This document shows positions 14,445-23,100 of a stretch of DNA of 24,399 nt, one piece after another. This DNA is from Actinomycetes bacterium. GTDB taxonomy: Bacteria > Actinomycetota > Actinomycetes > Actinomycetales > Microbacteriaceae. The notes beneath the pieces were generated by a model. That model did not search any database and was not told the origin of the DNA. It worked only from the letters and a program-made list of their open reading frames with translations. Location: assembly GCA_023432005.1 (NCBI GenBank), contig JAEYVF010000043.1, positions 1 to 24,399 of the forward strand. The letters are read 5' to 3'. Every line of letters starts with the position of its first letter. Positions within the stretch are counted from its first letter, which is position 1. The position numbers and the translations under genes were made by a program.

Positions 14445-15369
14445 AGCCCGTCTGCCCGGCTTCGCCCTCGCGATCCCCGCGTGGGCGTGGCTGGCGACGT
14501 TCTTCATCGCGCCCGTCGCGGTGGTGTTCTGGTACTCGTTCGGCTACAAGCCGGGCCTCTTCGGCACGCACGCGAACGACCGCCTGTCGCTCGACCGCTA
14601 CGTCGAGGTGCTCACGCCGACCTTCTTCGACACCTTCGTGGCGACGATGTGGATCGCGCTCGCGGGCACGGCGCTGTGCCTCGTGATCGGCGGGCCCGTC
14701 GCGTACTGGATGGCGATCAAGGCCCCGCCGTCGTGGCGTGGGCTGCTGCTCGCGCTCGTGCTCGTGCCGTTCTGGACGAACTTCCTCGTGCGCACGATCG
14801 GGTGGCAGGTGATCCTCGCACCCGAGGGGTGGGTGTCGCAGGCGGCGCAGGCGATCGGGCTGCCGGCGTTCGACATCCTCTACACGCGCGCGGCCGTGCT
14901 GCTCGGCGTCGTCTACAACTACCTGCCCCTCATGATCCTGCCGCTCTTCGTCGCGTTCGACCGCGTCGGCGAGCCGCTGCGCGAGGCATCCCGCGACCTC
15001 GGCGCGAACCGCCTCCGCACCTTCTGGCGCGTGACCCTGCCGCTCGCGCGGCCCGGCATCATCGTCGGGGTGCTGCTCGTGTACATCCCGCTCATGGGCG
15101 ACTACATCACCGCGACGGTTCTCGGTGGGGCGAAGGGCAACATGGTCGGCCAGATGGTGGCCGCGCAGTTCCAGACGGCGCAGAACTGGGCGCTCGGCTC
15201 GGCCATGGCGGTGACGCTCATCATCGTCATCGTGCTGTCGGCGGGCGTCGTCGGGGCGCTCCTGTGGCTCGTGACGTGGCCGCTGCGGCGCGCATCCCGC
15301 GTCGTGCTGCCGGCGTCGGCGGCGTCCGCATCCGAGCCCGCACCCGAACCCGAGGGGGTGCCCGCGTGA
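14437..15369 (+). CDS. ABC importer permease, PotB type
   Basis: 310 residues with about six hydrophobic segments, starting at about 9-34. PFWTNFLVRTIGW (111-123) is close to the PotB family consensus. The EAA coupling loop EASRDLGANRLRTFW..TLP (183-202) keeps the conserved Gly (G189) that contacts the ATPase. The start is GTG 14437, inside the end of the binding-protein gene (8-nt overlap). The last roughly 20 residues are a Ser/Ala/Pro/Glu-rich tail. Translational coupling along the operon is likely. Confidence 0.92.
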   Translation: MRRARLPGFALAIPAWAWLATFFIAPVAVVFWYSFGYKPGLFGTHANDRLSLDRYVEVLTPTFFDTFVATMWIALAGTALCLVIGGPVAYWMAIKAPPSWRGLLLALVLVPFWTNFLVRTIGWQVILAPEGWVSQAAQAIGLPAFDILYTRAAVLLGVVYNYLPLMILPLFVAFDRVGEPLREASRDLGANRLRTFWRVTLPLARPGIIVGVLLVYIPLMGDYITATVLGGAKGNMVGQMVAAQFQTAQNWALGSAMAVTLIIVIVLSAGVVGALLWLVTWPLRRASRVVLPASAASASEPAPEPEGVPA

Positions 15370-16244
15370 GCGCGACCGCACCCGCCCGCCCGGCGACCCG
15401 CCGCATCCGGCGCCCGCTGCTCGACCGGCTGCTGCCCATCTGGGCCGTGATCGTGTTCGCGTTCCTGTTCGCGCCGATCGTCGTCATCGTCGTCTACTCG
15501 TTCAACACGGGGCGCCTGCTGTCGTCGTTCGACGCGTTCGGCGTCGAGAGCTTCCTCGCGCTGTTCCAGAAACCCGTGCTCATGGATGCCGTGCTCGTCT
15601 CGCTGCGCACGGGCGCCATCGCCGCAGTGCTCGCGACGCTGCTCGGCACCCTCGCCGGCATCGCGCTCGCCCGGCGCCCGGGGAGATGGACGGCGTGGTT
15701 CGTCGGGCTGCTCGTGCTCGTGTCGGTGACGCCCGAGATCGTCGATGCGATCTCGCTGCTGCCGTGGCTCGTGTTCCTCGGCCAGGATCTCGGGCTGTCG
15801 CTCTTCAACGACGGCACCGTGCGCCTCGTGATCGGCCACTCGCTCTTCTCGGTGGCCGTCGTGAGCTACATCGTGCGCGCGCGGCTCGTGGGCCTGCCCG
15901 CGAACCTCGAGGAGGCATCCGCCGATCTCTACGCGCCGCCGCTGCGCACCTTCCGCAAGGTCACCCTGCCGCTCGCGATGCCCGCCGTGCTCGCGGGGCT
16001 GCTGCTGTCGTTCACCTTCAGCCTCGACAACACGATCGTGTCGTCGTTCGTGCAGGTCTCGGGCGCGACGCCGTGGCCCGTCTACGTGCTCTCGGCGCTG
16101 CGCGGCGGCCTGCGGCCCGAGATCGCGGCCGTGTCGACGATCATGCTCGTGCTCACCCTCATCGCCCTCGCCGTCGTGGCCCTCGTGCTGCGTCGCGCGG
16201 GCGACTCCTCGACCCAGATCGCGCGCACGATCGCCGGCGGGTGA
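15366..16244 (+). CDS. ABC importer permease, PotC type
   Basis: 292 residues, second membrane subunit. An Arg-rich N-terminus (7-20) precedes a first helix at about 24-45, and further segments bring the total to about six. The start is GTG 15366 within GTGA, a 4-nt overlap with the PotB-type stop; GAGGGGG lies just upstream. The frame is open further upstream, but that part is antiparallel to no known family and overlaps the PotB gene. The EAA loop reads EEASADLYAPPLRTF..TLP (182-202), with Tyr in place of the canonical Gly. Otherwise it looks intact. Confidence 0.9.
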   Translation: MSATAPARPATRRIRRPLLDRLLPIWAVIVFAFLFAPIVVIVVYSFNTGRLLSSFDAFGVESFLALFQKPVLMDAVLVSLRTGAIAAVLATLLGTLAGIALARRPGRWTAWFVGLLVLVSVTPEIVDAISLLPWLVFLGQDLGLSLFNDGTVRLVIGHSLFSVAVVSYIVRARLVGLPANLEEASADLYAPPLRTFRKVTLPLAMPAVLAGLLLSFTFSLDNTIVSSFVQVSGATPWPVYVLSALRGGLRPEIAAVSTIMLVLTLIALAVVALVLRRAGDSSTQIARTIAGG

Positions 16245-16290
16245 GCGTGCCCGGCCGACCCCGACATCCGCTCTTCCCCAGGAGGACCCC

Positions 16291-17946
16291 GTGACCCACG
16301 CCGACCTCGCCTTCATCGGCGGACCTGTCTTCACCGCGACGACCGTGCGCTCGCGCACGTACGGTGTGGCCGTGCGCGACGGGCGCATCATCGCCGTCGG
16401 CGAGAAGGACGTGCGCGAGCTCATCGGGCCATCGACCGACGTCGTCGACCTCGCGGGTCGGATGCTCGTGCCCGGCTTCCAGGACGCGCACGTGCACCCC
16501 GTCTCGGGCGGGCTCGAGCTGCTGCGCTGCGACCTCAACGACGGACGCACGGTCGACGACTACCTCGCGACGATCGCGCGGTACGCGGCGGAGCATCCGC
16601 ACGAGGAGTGGATCACGGGTGGCGGCTGGTCGATGTCGGCGTTCCCCGGCGGAACCCCCACGGCCGCGGTGCTCGACACGGTCGTGAGCGACCGGCCGGT
16701 CTTCCTGCCGAACCGCGACGGCCACGGCGCGTGGGTCAACAGCCGCGCGCTCGAGCTCGCGGGCATCGACGCGGGCACGCCCGACCCGGCCGACGGGCGG
16801 ATCGAGCGCGACGCATCCGGAGCCCCGACCGGCACCCTCCACGAGGGCGCGATGGCGCTCGTCGACCGGCTCATCCCCGAGGTCGACGACGAGGGGATGC
16901 TCGCGGGACTGCTGCGCGGGCAGGCCTATCTGCACTCCTTCGGCATCACGTCGTGGCAGGACGCCATCGTCGGGGGTTACGCCGACCTGCGCGACTCGGG
17001 CGAGACGTACCTGCGAGCGGATGCCGAGGGGCTGCTCACGGGGCGCGTCGTCGGGGCGTTGTGGTGGGATCGCACCGCGGGGCTCGAGCAGATCGACTCC
17101 CTCGTGGAGCGCCGCGAGCGCTACCGCAGCGCGAACTTCGCGGCGACGAGCATCAAGATCATGCAGGACGGCGTCGCCGAGAACTTCACCGCGGCGATGC
17201 TCGAGAGCTACCACGACGGGCACGGCCACCCCACCGACAACTCGGGCATCTCGTTCGTGCCGCCCGAGATCCTGGATGTCGCGGTGCCGCGCCTCGACGC
17301 GCTCGGCTTCCAGGTGCACTTCCACGCGATCGGCGACCGTGCCGTGCGGCAGTGCCTCGACGCCGTCGAGCACGCGATCGCCGCGAACGGCCGCAGCGAC
17401 AACCGGCACCACATCGCGCACATCCAGGTGATCCACCCCGACGACATCCCGCGTTTCCGCGCCCTCGGCGTCGCGGCGAACATGCAGTCGTACTGGGCGA
17501 CGCTCGAGCCGCAGATGATCGAGCTCACGATCCCGTTCCTCGGCGAGCAGCGCAGCGCCTGGCAGTACCCGTTCGGCGACCTGCAGCGCGCGGGCGCCGT
17601 GCTGGCGGCCGGAAGCGACTGGTCGGTGTCGACCCCCGACCCGCTCGCGGCGATCCACACGGCCGTCAACCGCACGGCGGCGCCCGGGCACGAGGACGGC
17701 GACTACGAGGCATTCCACCCCGAGCAGGGCATCGACCTCGCGAGCTCGCTCACCGCCTACACGGCCGGCAGCGCGTGGGTGAACCACCGCGACCACGACA
17801 CCGGGACGGTCGAGGTGGGCAAGCTCGCCGACCTCGCTGTGCTCGACCGGGACCCCTTCGCGGGGCCCGCCGACCGGATCGGAGCGACGCGCGTGCTGCA
17901 GACCTTCGTGGGCGGGCGGCGGGTCTACGCCGCCGACGACGCGTAA
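16291..17946 (+). CDS. YtcJ-like metal-dependent amidohydrolase
   Basis: 551 residues, the usual length for the YtcJ/amidohydrolase family 3 group. Metal-site motifs are HVH (H67, H69), HFHAIGDRA (H343, H345), a HHIAH stretch (373-377) and D443 in GSDWSVS. A C-terminal beta strand set (KLADLAVLDRDPF) completes the composite fold. No signal peptide, so it acts in the cytoplasm. The start is GTG 16291 after AGGAGG with a 6-nt spacer. It follows the transporter genes by 46 nt on the same strand, suggesting that it hydrolyses an imported amide, carbamate or cyclic compound. The exact substrate cannot be read from sequence. Confidence 0.88.
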   Translation: MTHADLAFIGGPVFTATTVRSRTYGVAVRDGRIIAVGEKDVRELIGPSTDVVDLAGRMLVPGFQDAHVHPVSGGLELLRCDLNDGRTVDDYLATIARYAAEHPHEEWITGGGWSMSAFPGGTPTAAVLDTVVSDRPVFLPNRDGHGAWVNSRALELAGIDAGTPDPADGRIERDASGAPTGTLHEGAMALVDRLIPEVDDEGMLAGLLRGQAYLHSFGITSWQDAIVGGYADLRDSGETYLRADAEGLLTGRVVGALWWDRTAGLEQIDSLVERRERYRSANFAATSIKIMQDGVAENFTAAMLESYHDGHGHPTDNSGISFVPPEILDVAVPRLDALGFQVHFHAIGDRAVRQCLDAVEHAIAANGRSDNRHHIAHIQVIHPDDIPRFRALGVAANMQSYWATLEPQMIELTIPFLGEQRSAWQYPFGDLQRAGAVLAAGSDWSVSTPDPLAAIHTAVNRTAAPGHEDGDYEAFHPEQGIDLASSLTAYTAGSAWVNHRDHDTGTVEVGKLADLAVLDRDPFAGPADRIGATRVLQTFVGGRRVYAADDA

Positions 17947-17980
17947 CCCCCGTCGCGGGTTCCGGCGTGGCGGGCGCCGC

Positions 17981-19879
17981 TCAGTCGACGAGCGGCGGTG
18001 CGTCGTCGTCGGTGTAGGGCGGCGGATCGGCGTCGGCGGACGTGGATGCCGTGGGGGCGGGCGCGACCGCCGCATCCGCCTCTTCGCCGCGGACGATCGC
18101 GAGCACCGCGGCGCCGTAGGCCTCGAGCTTCTTCTCGCCGACGCCCGAGACGGTCGCGAGCTGCTCGAGCGTCGCGGGCTCGGTGACGGCGATCCCGCGG
18201 AGCGTCGCGTCGCCGAAGACGATGTAGGCGGGCACGCCCTGCTCGCGCGCGACGTCGGCGCGCCAGGACCGCAGGCGCTCGAAGAGCGGCTGAGCCTGTG
18301 ACGGGAGCTCGGCGCCCGCCGTGCGCTTGGCCTTCTTGACCGCGCGCTCGGGCTCGCGGCGCAGCATGACCGGGCGTGAGCCGTTCAGCACCTCACCCGA
18401 CGCCTCGGTGATGACGAGGGTGCCGTAGCCGTCGGTGTTGACGGCGAGCAGGCCCTGGGCGAGCAGCCGCCGCACGACGCCGCGCCACTCCTGCTCGCTC
18501 AGCTCGCCTCCGATGCCGAAGGTGCGCAGCTCGTCGTGGCGCTGCTGCCGGACGCGCTCGGTCTCGCGGCCGAGCAGGATGTCGATGAGGTGGCCGGCGC
18601 CGAAACGCTGATTGCGCTCGCGGTGCAGGCGCACGATCGTCGAGAGCAGCTTCTGCGCGGGCACCGTGCCGTCCCACGCCTCGGGTGGGGCGAGGCACGT
18701 GTCGCAGTTGCCGCAGGGCTGCGACACCTGGCCGAAGTAACCCAGCAGCTGCACGCGGCGGCACTCGACCGTCTCGCACAGGGCGAGCATCGCGTCGAGG
18801 TGCTGCGAGGCCCGACGTTTGAAGGCCGCGTCTCCCTCCGACTCCTGGATCATGCGGCGCTGCTGCACGACGTCCTGCAGGCCGTAGGCGAGCCACGCGG
18901 TCGACGGCAGGCCGTCGCGGCCCGCACGGCCCGTCTCCTGGTAGTAGCCCTCGACCGACTTGGGCAGGTCGAGGTGCGCGACGAAGCGCACGTCGGGCTT
19001 GTCGATGCCCATGCCGAACGCGATCGTCGCGACCATGACGATGCCGTCCTCGCGGAGGAAGCGGGCCTGGTTGCGGGCCCGCACCGCCGCATCCAGCCCC
19101 GCGTGATACGGCAGCGCCGGGATTCCCTCGGCGACGAGCGCGTCGGCCGTCTTCTCGACGGATGCGCGGGAGAGGCAGTAGACGATGCCGGCGTCGCCGG
19201 CGTGCTCGGTGCGGATGAGCTGCAGCAGCTGCGCGAGCGGCTGGTTCTTGGGCTCGATGCGGTACTGGATGTTGGGGCGGTCGAAGCTCGAGACGAACTC
19301 GCGCGCACCCCGCAGATCGAGGCGCTCGACGATCTCGCGCCGTGTGGCGTCGGTGGCCGTGGCTGTGAGCGCGATGCGGGGCACCTCGGGCCACCGCTCG
19401 TGCAGGACCGAGAGGCCGAGGTAGTCCGGGCGGAAGTCGTGGCCCCACTGGGAGACGCAGTGCGCCTCGTCGATCGCGAAGAGCGCGACGCGTGCGCGGT
19501 CGAGGAGGCCGAGCGTGCCCTCGAGCCTCAGGCGCTCGGGGGCGAGGTAGAGGAGGTCGAGCTCTCCCGCGAGGAGCTGCTGCTCGACGAGGCGACGCGC
19601 ATCCGGATCCTGCGTCGAGTTGAGGAAGGCGGCCCGCACCCCGAGCGCCTCGAGGGCGTCGACCTGGTCTTGCATGAGCGCGATGAGCGGCGAGACGACG
19701 ACGCCCGTGCCCCCGCGCACGAGCGCCGGGATCTGGTAGCAGAGCGACTTGCCGCCGCCCGTGGGCATGAGCACGACGGCGTCGCCACCGCCCACGACCT
19801 GATCGATGATGGCCGCCTGCGCGCCGCGGAACTCGGAGTAGCCGAAGACACGGTGGAGCACGTCGAGGGGGGCGGGCAT
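17981..19879 (-). CDS. recQ: ATP-dependent DNA helicase RecQ
   Basis: 632 residues, a 3'-5' DNA helicase in recombination and fork repair. Walker A MPTGGGKS (38-45), the DEAH box (137-140), LTATAT (171-176) and the motif VI-like QETGRAGRDG (314-323) are intact. The RecQ-C zinc cluster uses C373, C389, C392 and C395. A winged-helix region follows (about 405-500), then an HRDC domain (about 528-600) and an acidic/Pro tail. The start is ATG 19879, where the family N-terminus begins and a -10 box sits 6 nt upstream; the frame stays open to 20116, but that extension is Pro/Gly-rich and unlike RecQ. Convergent with the amidohydrolase (34 nt between stops). Confidence 0.96.
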   Translation of the reverse strand: MPAPLDVLHRVFGYSEFRGAQAAIIDQVVGGGDAVVLMPTGGGKSLCYQIPALVRGGTGVVVSPLIALMQDQVDALEALGVRAAFLNSTQDPDARRLVEQQLLAGELDLLYLAPERLRLEGTLGLLDRARVALFAIDEAHCVSQWGHDFRPDYLGLSVLHERWPEVPRIALTATATDATRREIVERLDLRGAREFVSSFDRPNIQYRIEPKNQPLAQLLQLIRTEHAGDAGIVYCLSRASVEKTADALVAEGIPALPYHAGLDAAVRARNQARFLREDGIVMVATIAFGMGIDKPDVRFVAHLDLPKSVEGYYQETGRAGRDGLPSTAWLAYGLQDVVQQRRMIQESEGDAAFKRRASQHLDAMLALCETVECRRVQLLGYFGQVSQPCGNCDTCLAPPEAWDGTVPAQKLLSTIVRLHRERNQRFGAGHLIDILLGRETERVRQQRHDELRTFGIGGELSEQEWRGVVRRLLAQGLLAVNTDGYGTLVITEASGEVLNGSRPVMLRREPERAVKKAKRTAGAELPSQAQPLFERLRSWRADVAREQGVPAYIVFGDATLRGIAVTEPATLEQLATVSGVGEKKLEAYGAAVLAIVRGEEADAAVAPAPTASTSADADPPPYTDDDAPPLVD

Positions 19880-19885
19880 GGGCCT

Positions 19886-19891
19886 ACCGTA
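19886..19891 (-). promoter_or_regulatory. Candidate -10 (TACGGT) for leaderless recQ
   Basis: On the minus strand TACGGT (19891-19886) ends exactly 6 nt before ATG 19879. No ribosome-binding site precedes the ATG. Confidence 0.55.
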
Positions 19892-20021
19892 CCCGGAGGC
19901 GGAGACGTCGGCCGGGCCGGGGGCCGCGCTGTGGAGCGGCTCCGGAGCCGCGCGCCCGGGAGGGGACGGCCCCCACTCGGGTGTCCCCCGTTCGGGGTGA
20001 TCGACGTCCCCCTGTTGAATC

Positions 20022-20043
20022 GTTACCTTCGTTGCAAGGTAAC
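20022..20043. repeat. Perfect 8-bp inverted repeat GTTACCTT/AAGGTAAC
   Basis: GTTACCTT (20022-20029) and AAGGTAAC (20036-20043) are separated by six bases. The arms are AT-richer than the surroundings. This could be a repressor site or a small hairpin. It lies about 140 nt upstream of recQ and outside any recognised gene. Confidence 0.6.
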
Positions 20044-20066
20044 CGGATATCTGGGGGGAAATCCGG
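20043..20066. repeat. Inverted repeat CCGGAT/ATCCGG flanking a G-run
   Basis: CCGGAT (20043-20048) and ATCCGG (20061-20066) enclose a 12-nt segment with a run of six G. It abuts the preceding inverted repeat, sharing one base, so the two could form tandem hairpins. Confidence 0.45.
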
Positions 20067-20147
20067 AGCGGGGGATCGCCGTCGGGGGGCGGCGACCCCC
20101 GCACCTTTATGTACACCCCAGAAACCCCACGCGGTGCACGGCCGCGC

Positions 20148-20188
20148 AGCGGCCCGCAGGCACCAGTGGGATGGACCTGCGGGCCGCT
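20148..20188 (-). terminator. Hairpin terminator of the nuclease-nucleotidase gene
   Basis: A perfect 13-bp stem pairs AGCGGCCCGCAGG (20148-20160) with CCTGCGGGCCGCT (20176-20188) around a 15-nt loop. It begins 6 nt past the stop codon of the minus-strand gene at 20195. No T tract. The symmetry means it could also stop plus-strand transcripts. Confidence 0.75.
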
Positions 20189-20194
20189 CCTGCG

Positions 20195-23100
20195 CTACAG
20201 CACGAGCACGATCGACGGCCAGCTGAGCGAGGGGTCGAACCCGTCGCCGCTGAACTGAGCCGTCAGCAGGTGGATGCCCCGCTTGAGCTTTCCGAGCTCG
20301 ACCGTCACCTTGCCGTTGTCGGCCTCCGTGAGCTGCACGGTCGCGATGACCTTGAGCCCGTCGCGGACGACGACCTGGCCGACCGCGGGAGAGCCGTCGT
20401 CGGTGCGGACGGTGACCTTGTAGTCGACGGGGCTGTTCCAGACGAGCAACGGAGCCGATGCGCTCGTGCGGGTGCCCACGGGCTCCTGCGGCTCCTCCGC
20501 CTCCGCGACCTCGATCGGCAGCGTCACCTCCGTGCCCCCCGGACCGGCGATGGTGAGCAGCTGGGCGCCCTCCACGCCGTCGGGGATCGTGAACGTCACG
20601 GTGGCCGTGCCCTGCTCGTCGACCGTGTCGACGATCTGCAGCGTCGTGGCGCCCGAGCCGAGCACCTGGCCGCCGAGGCTGATCGTCGCATCGCCCGAGG
20701 TCGGGCCGCCGGTGCTGAAGAGCAGCGACGACAGGTCCGCCGTCACCTGCTCGCCCGCCCGATAGGCGACGCCGTCGGCCGGGGCCGAGAGCGTCGCGCC
20801 GACGGCGCGCTGCGCGAGATCGGGAGTGACCGGCGAGTTCTCGCCGATGTACGCCACGAACGCGTCGAGGTCCACGCGACCGGAGTCGGCGACGTCCGTG
20901 CCCTGCGTGAGGGCCCCGAAGTTGTCGCCGCCCGAGGCGAGGAACGAGTTCGTCACGACCTTGAGCACCTGACCGTCGGTCACCGGCTCGCCGTTCAGCG
21001 TGATCGACGTGATGTGCGATCCGACCGGCGCATCCGGGTCGTAGACGTACTCGAGCCCGCGCGACAGGCCGAGCTTGAGGTACGGACGCGCCGCACCCGC
21101 CGGCTGCCACTGCTGCTCCAGCACCTGCTTCAGCTGGGCGCCCGTGAGGTTGAGCGTCACGAGCGTGTTGGCGAACGGCTGGATGAGCGCCGCCTCCGCG
21201 TACGTGACGTTGCCGTCGGGGTCGCCCGCGCCCGAGCTCGCGTAGACCAGGTCGGCGCGGATGCCGCCCGGGTTCATGATCGCGAGCTGGGTGCCGAGGT
21301 CCGCGGTCGCGGCGAGCTGCGCATCCGCGATGAGGTTGCCGATGAGCGACTCGCCACCGCGGTTCTCCGAGCCGTTCGACTGCACCGCGCGCCGGATGTC
21401 CTGCGAGATGCTGCCGAGCGAGACCGAGCCGAGCTCCTTCGCGACCTCGACGGCATCCGCCACGATCGCCGCGACCTCGGGGTCGGGCGCGAAGGCGCCG
21501 ATGAGGTTGAGGTTCTGCGTCTCGATCGTGAACTCGTCGGTCGAGGGCTCGTAGACGATGCGCGAGTGCCCGTACATCGCGCCGTACTGGCCCGACGAGA
21601 TCACCGGCCGCGTGCGGTCGGTGCCCGGGATCGGCACATCGAAGTCGTAGGCGAGGTGGGTGTGGCCCGAGATGATCATGTCGATCTCGGGATCCGCGCC
21701 GTTGACGATGCGGCCGAAGTTGGAGTCGTCGGTCGCGCTCGAGATGTCGGTCGTCGCCGCGCCCTCGTGCACGAGGAGCACGAGCACGTCCGCCTCGCCG
21801 TTGGCCTCGTCGCCGTCGGAGAGCTGCTCCGCGACGCGGTTGACCTCGGGCACGACCTCGCGCACCTGGAGACTCGCGATGCCCGCGGGGCTCACGAGCT
21901 CCTCGAGGTCCTCGGTGACAGCGCCGATGAAGCCGATCGTGACCCCGTCGAACTCCCGCAGCTCGTACTCCTGGTACGCGGGCTCACCCGTCGCCTCGTC
22001 GTAGAGGTTCGCGGCGAGGTAGGGCCACTCGGCCTCCTGCAGGATGCGCCCGTCGACATCCGCGCGCCCCTTGTCGAACTCGTGGTTGCCGAACGAGCTC
22101 GCGTCGAGGCCGATCGTGTTGAGGGCGTCGATCGTGGGCTGGTCCTGCTGGATGAACGACGTGAACGTCGAGGCTCCGATGAGGTCGCCCGCCCCCACGA
22201 ACAGGGTGTTCGGGTTCTGGGCCTCGTACGAGCGCACCATGCCGCCGAGCACCGCGGCGCCCGCGGTCGTCGAGGAGGCCTCGAGCCGACCGTGGAAGTC
22301 GTTGATGCTCAGCAGGTCGATCGTGACGGGCGGCTTCGCGGCCGTCACGCCGACCACCACGGGGTCGTGGTCGCTCGAGCGGTAGGGGCTCGTGCCGTCG
22401 GTGGCGCCGAACGCGTAGCCGCGGTCGCTCCACTCGGCGGAGTTGATGCCCCACACGCCCACCCCCGTGACCGACGCCGCGAGCGACGGCGTCACGAGAG
22501 CGTGGTCGAGCGAGCCCAGCTCGCCGTTGAAGGTGTAGGTGTACTGGCCGGGGGCCTTCGCCGGCACGAGGTCGACGAAGCCGGCGGCCGTGAGGGCCTG
22601 GATCGGATCCTCCTGGCCGTAGGCGTTGAAGTCGCCCAGCAAGATGACGTCGGGGCTCTTCGCCGGGTCGGCCGCGATACCGCTCACGAACGCGGCCAGA
22701 CGCGTGGCCTGGGCGACGCGCTCGGCGTTGAAGAAGCCCTGCCCGTCGGCCGGCTCGGGCGCCGTGTTGCCGCTCGGCGGCGACTTCGACTTGAGGTGGT
22801 TCGCGACGACCGTCACGAGCCGGTCCTGCCCGATGTCGAACGTCTGCGCGATGGGCTTGCGCGCGATGCCCCACACGGCATCCGTGTCGGCGAAGCTGTC
22901 TCCCACCGGGGTCGCGAGCGACGGCTTGTAGATGATCGCCGTCGTGATGACGTCGTTGCCCGCCTCGTTGACGGGCGCCGGAGTCGGGATGTAGGCCCAC
23001 GTGTCGGCACCGGCCGCGGTGTTGAGCCCCGCGACGAGGTCGGCGAGCGCTTCGTCGGGTGCCTCGCCGAGCACGGCCGAGTTCTCGATCTCCTCGAGCG

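Larger units (their letters stand above)
19892..20147. other. Gene-free stretch between recQ and the nuclease-nucleotidase gene
   Basis: The gap between the recQ start and the next minus-strand stop is 315 nt (19880-20194). Apart from the recQ -10 box and the terminator at 20148-20188, it holds the inverted repeats at 20022-20066 and G-runs (about 20053-20058 and 20084-20098). The frame through it on the minus strand is open, but I see no conserved protein there. I see no RNA gene that I can name. Confidence 0.6.

Noticed and set aside
19882..20116. N-terminal extension of RecQ from GTG 20116
   Set aside because: The added 79 residues are Pro/Gly-rich and unlike the RecQ family. The family N-terminus and a -10 box both support 19879. 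A separate small protein cannot be fully excluded.
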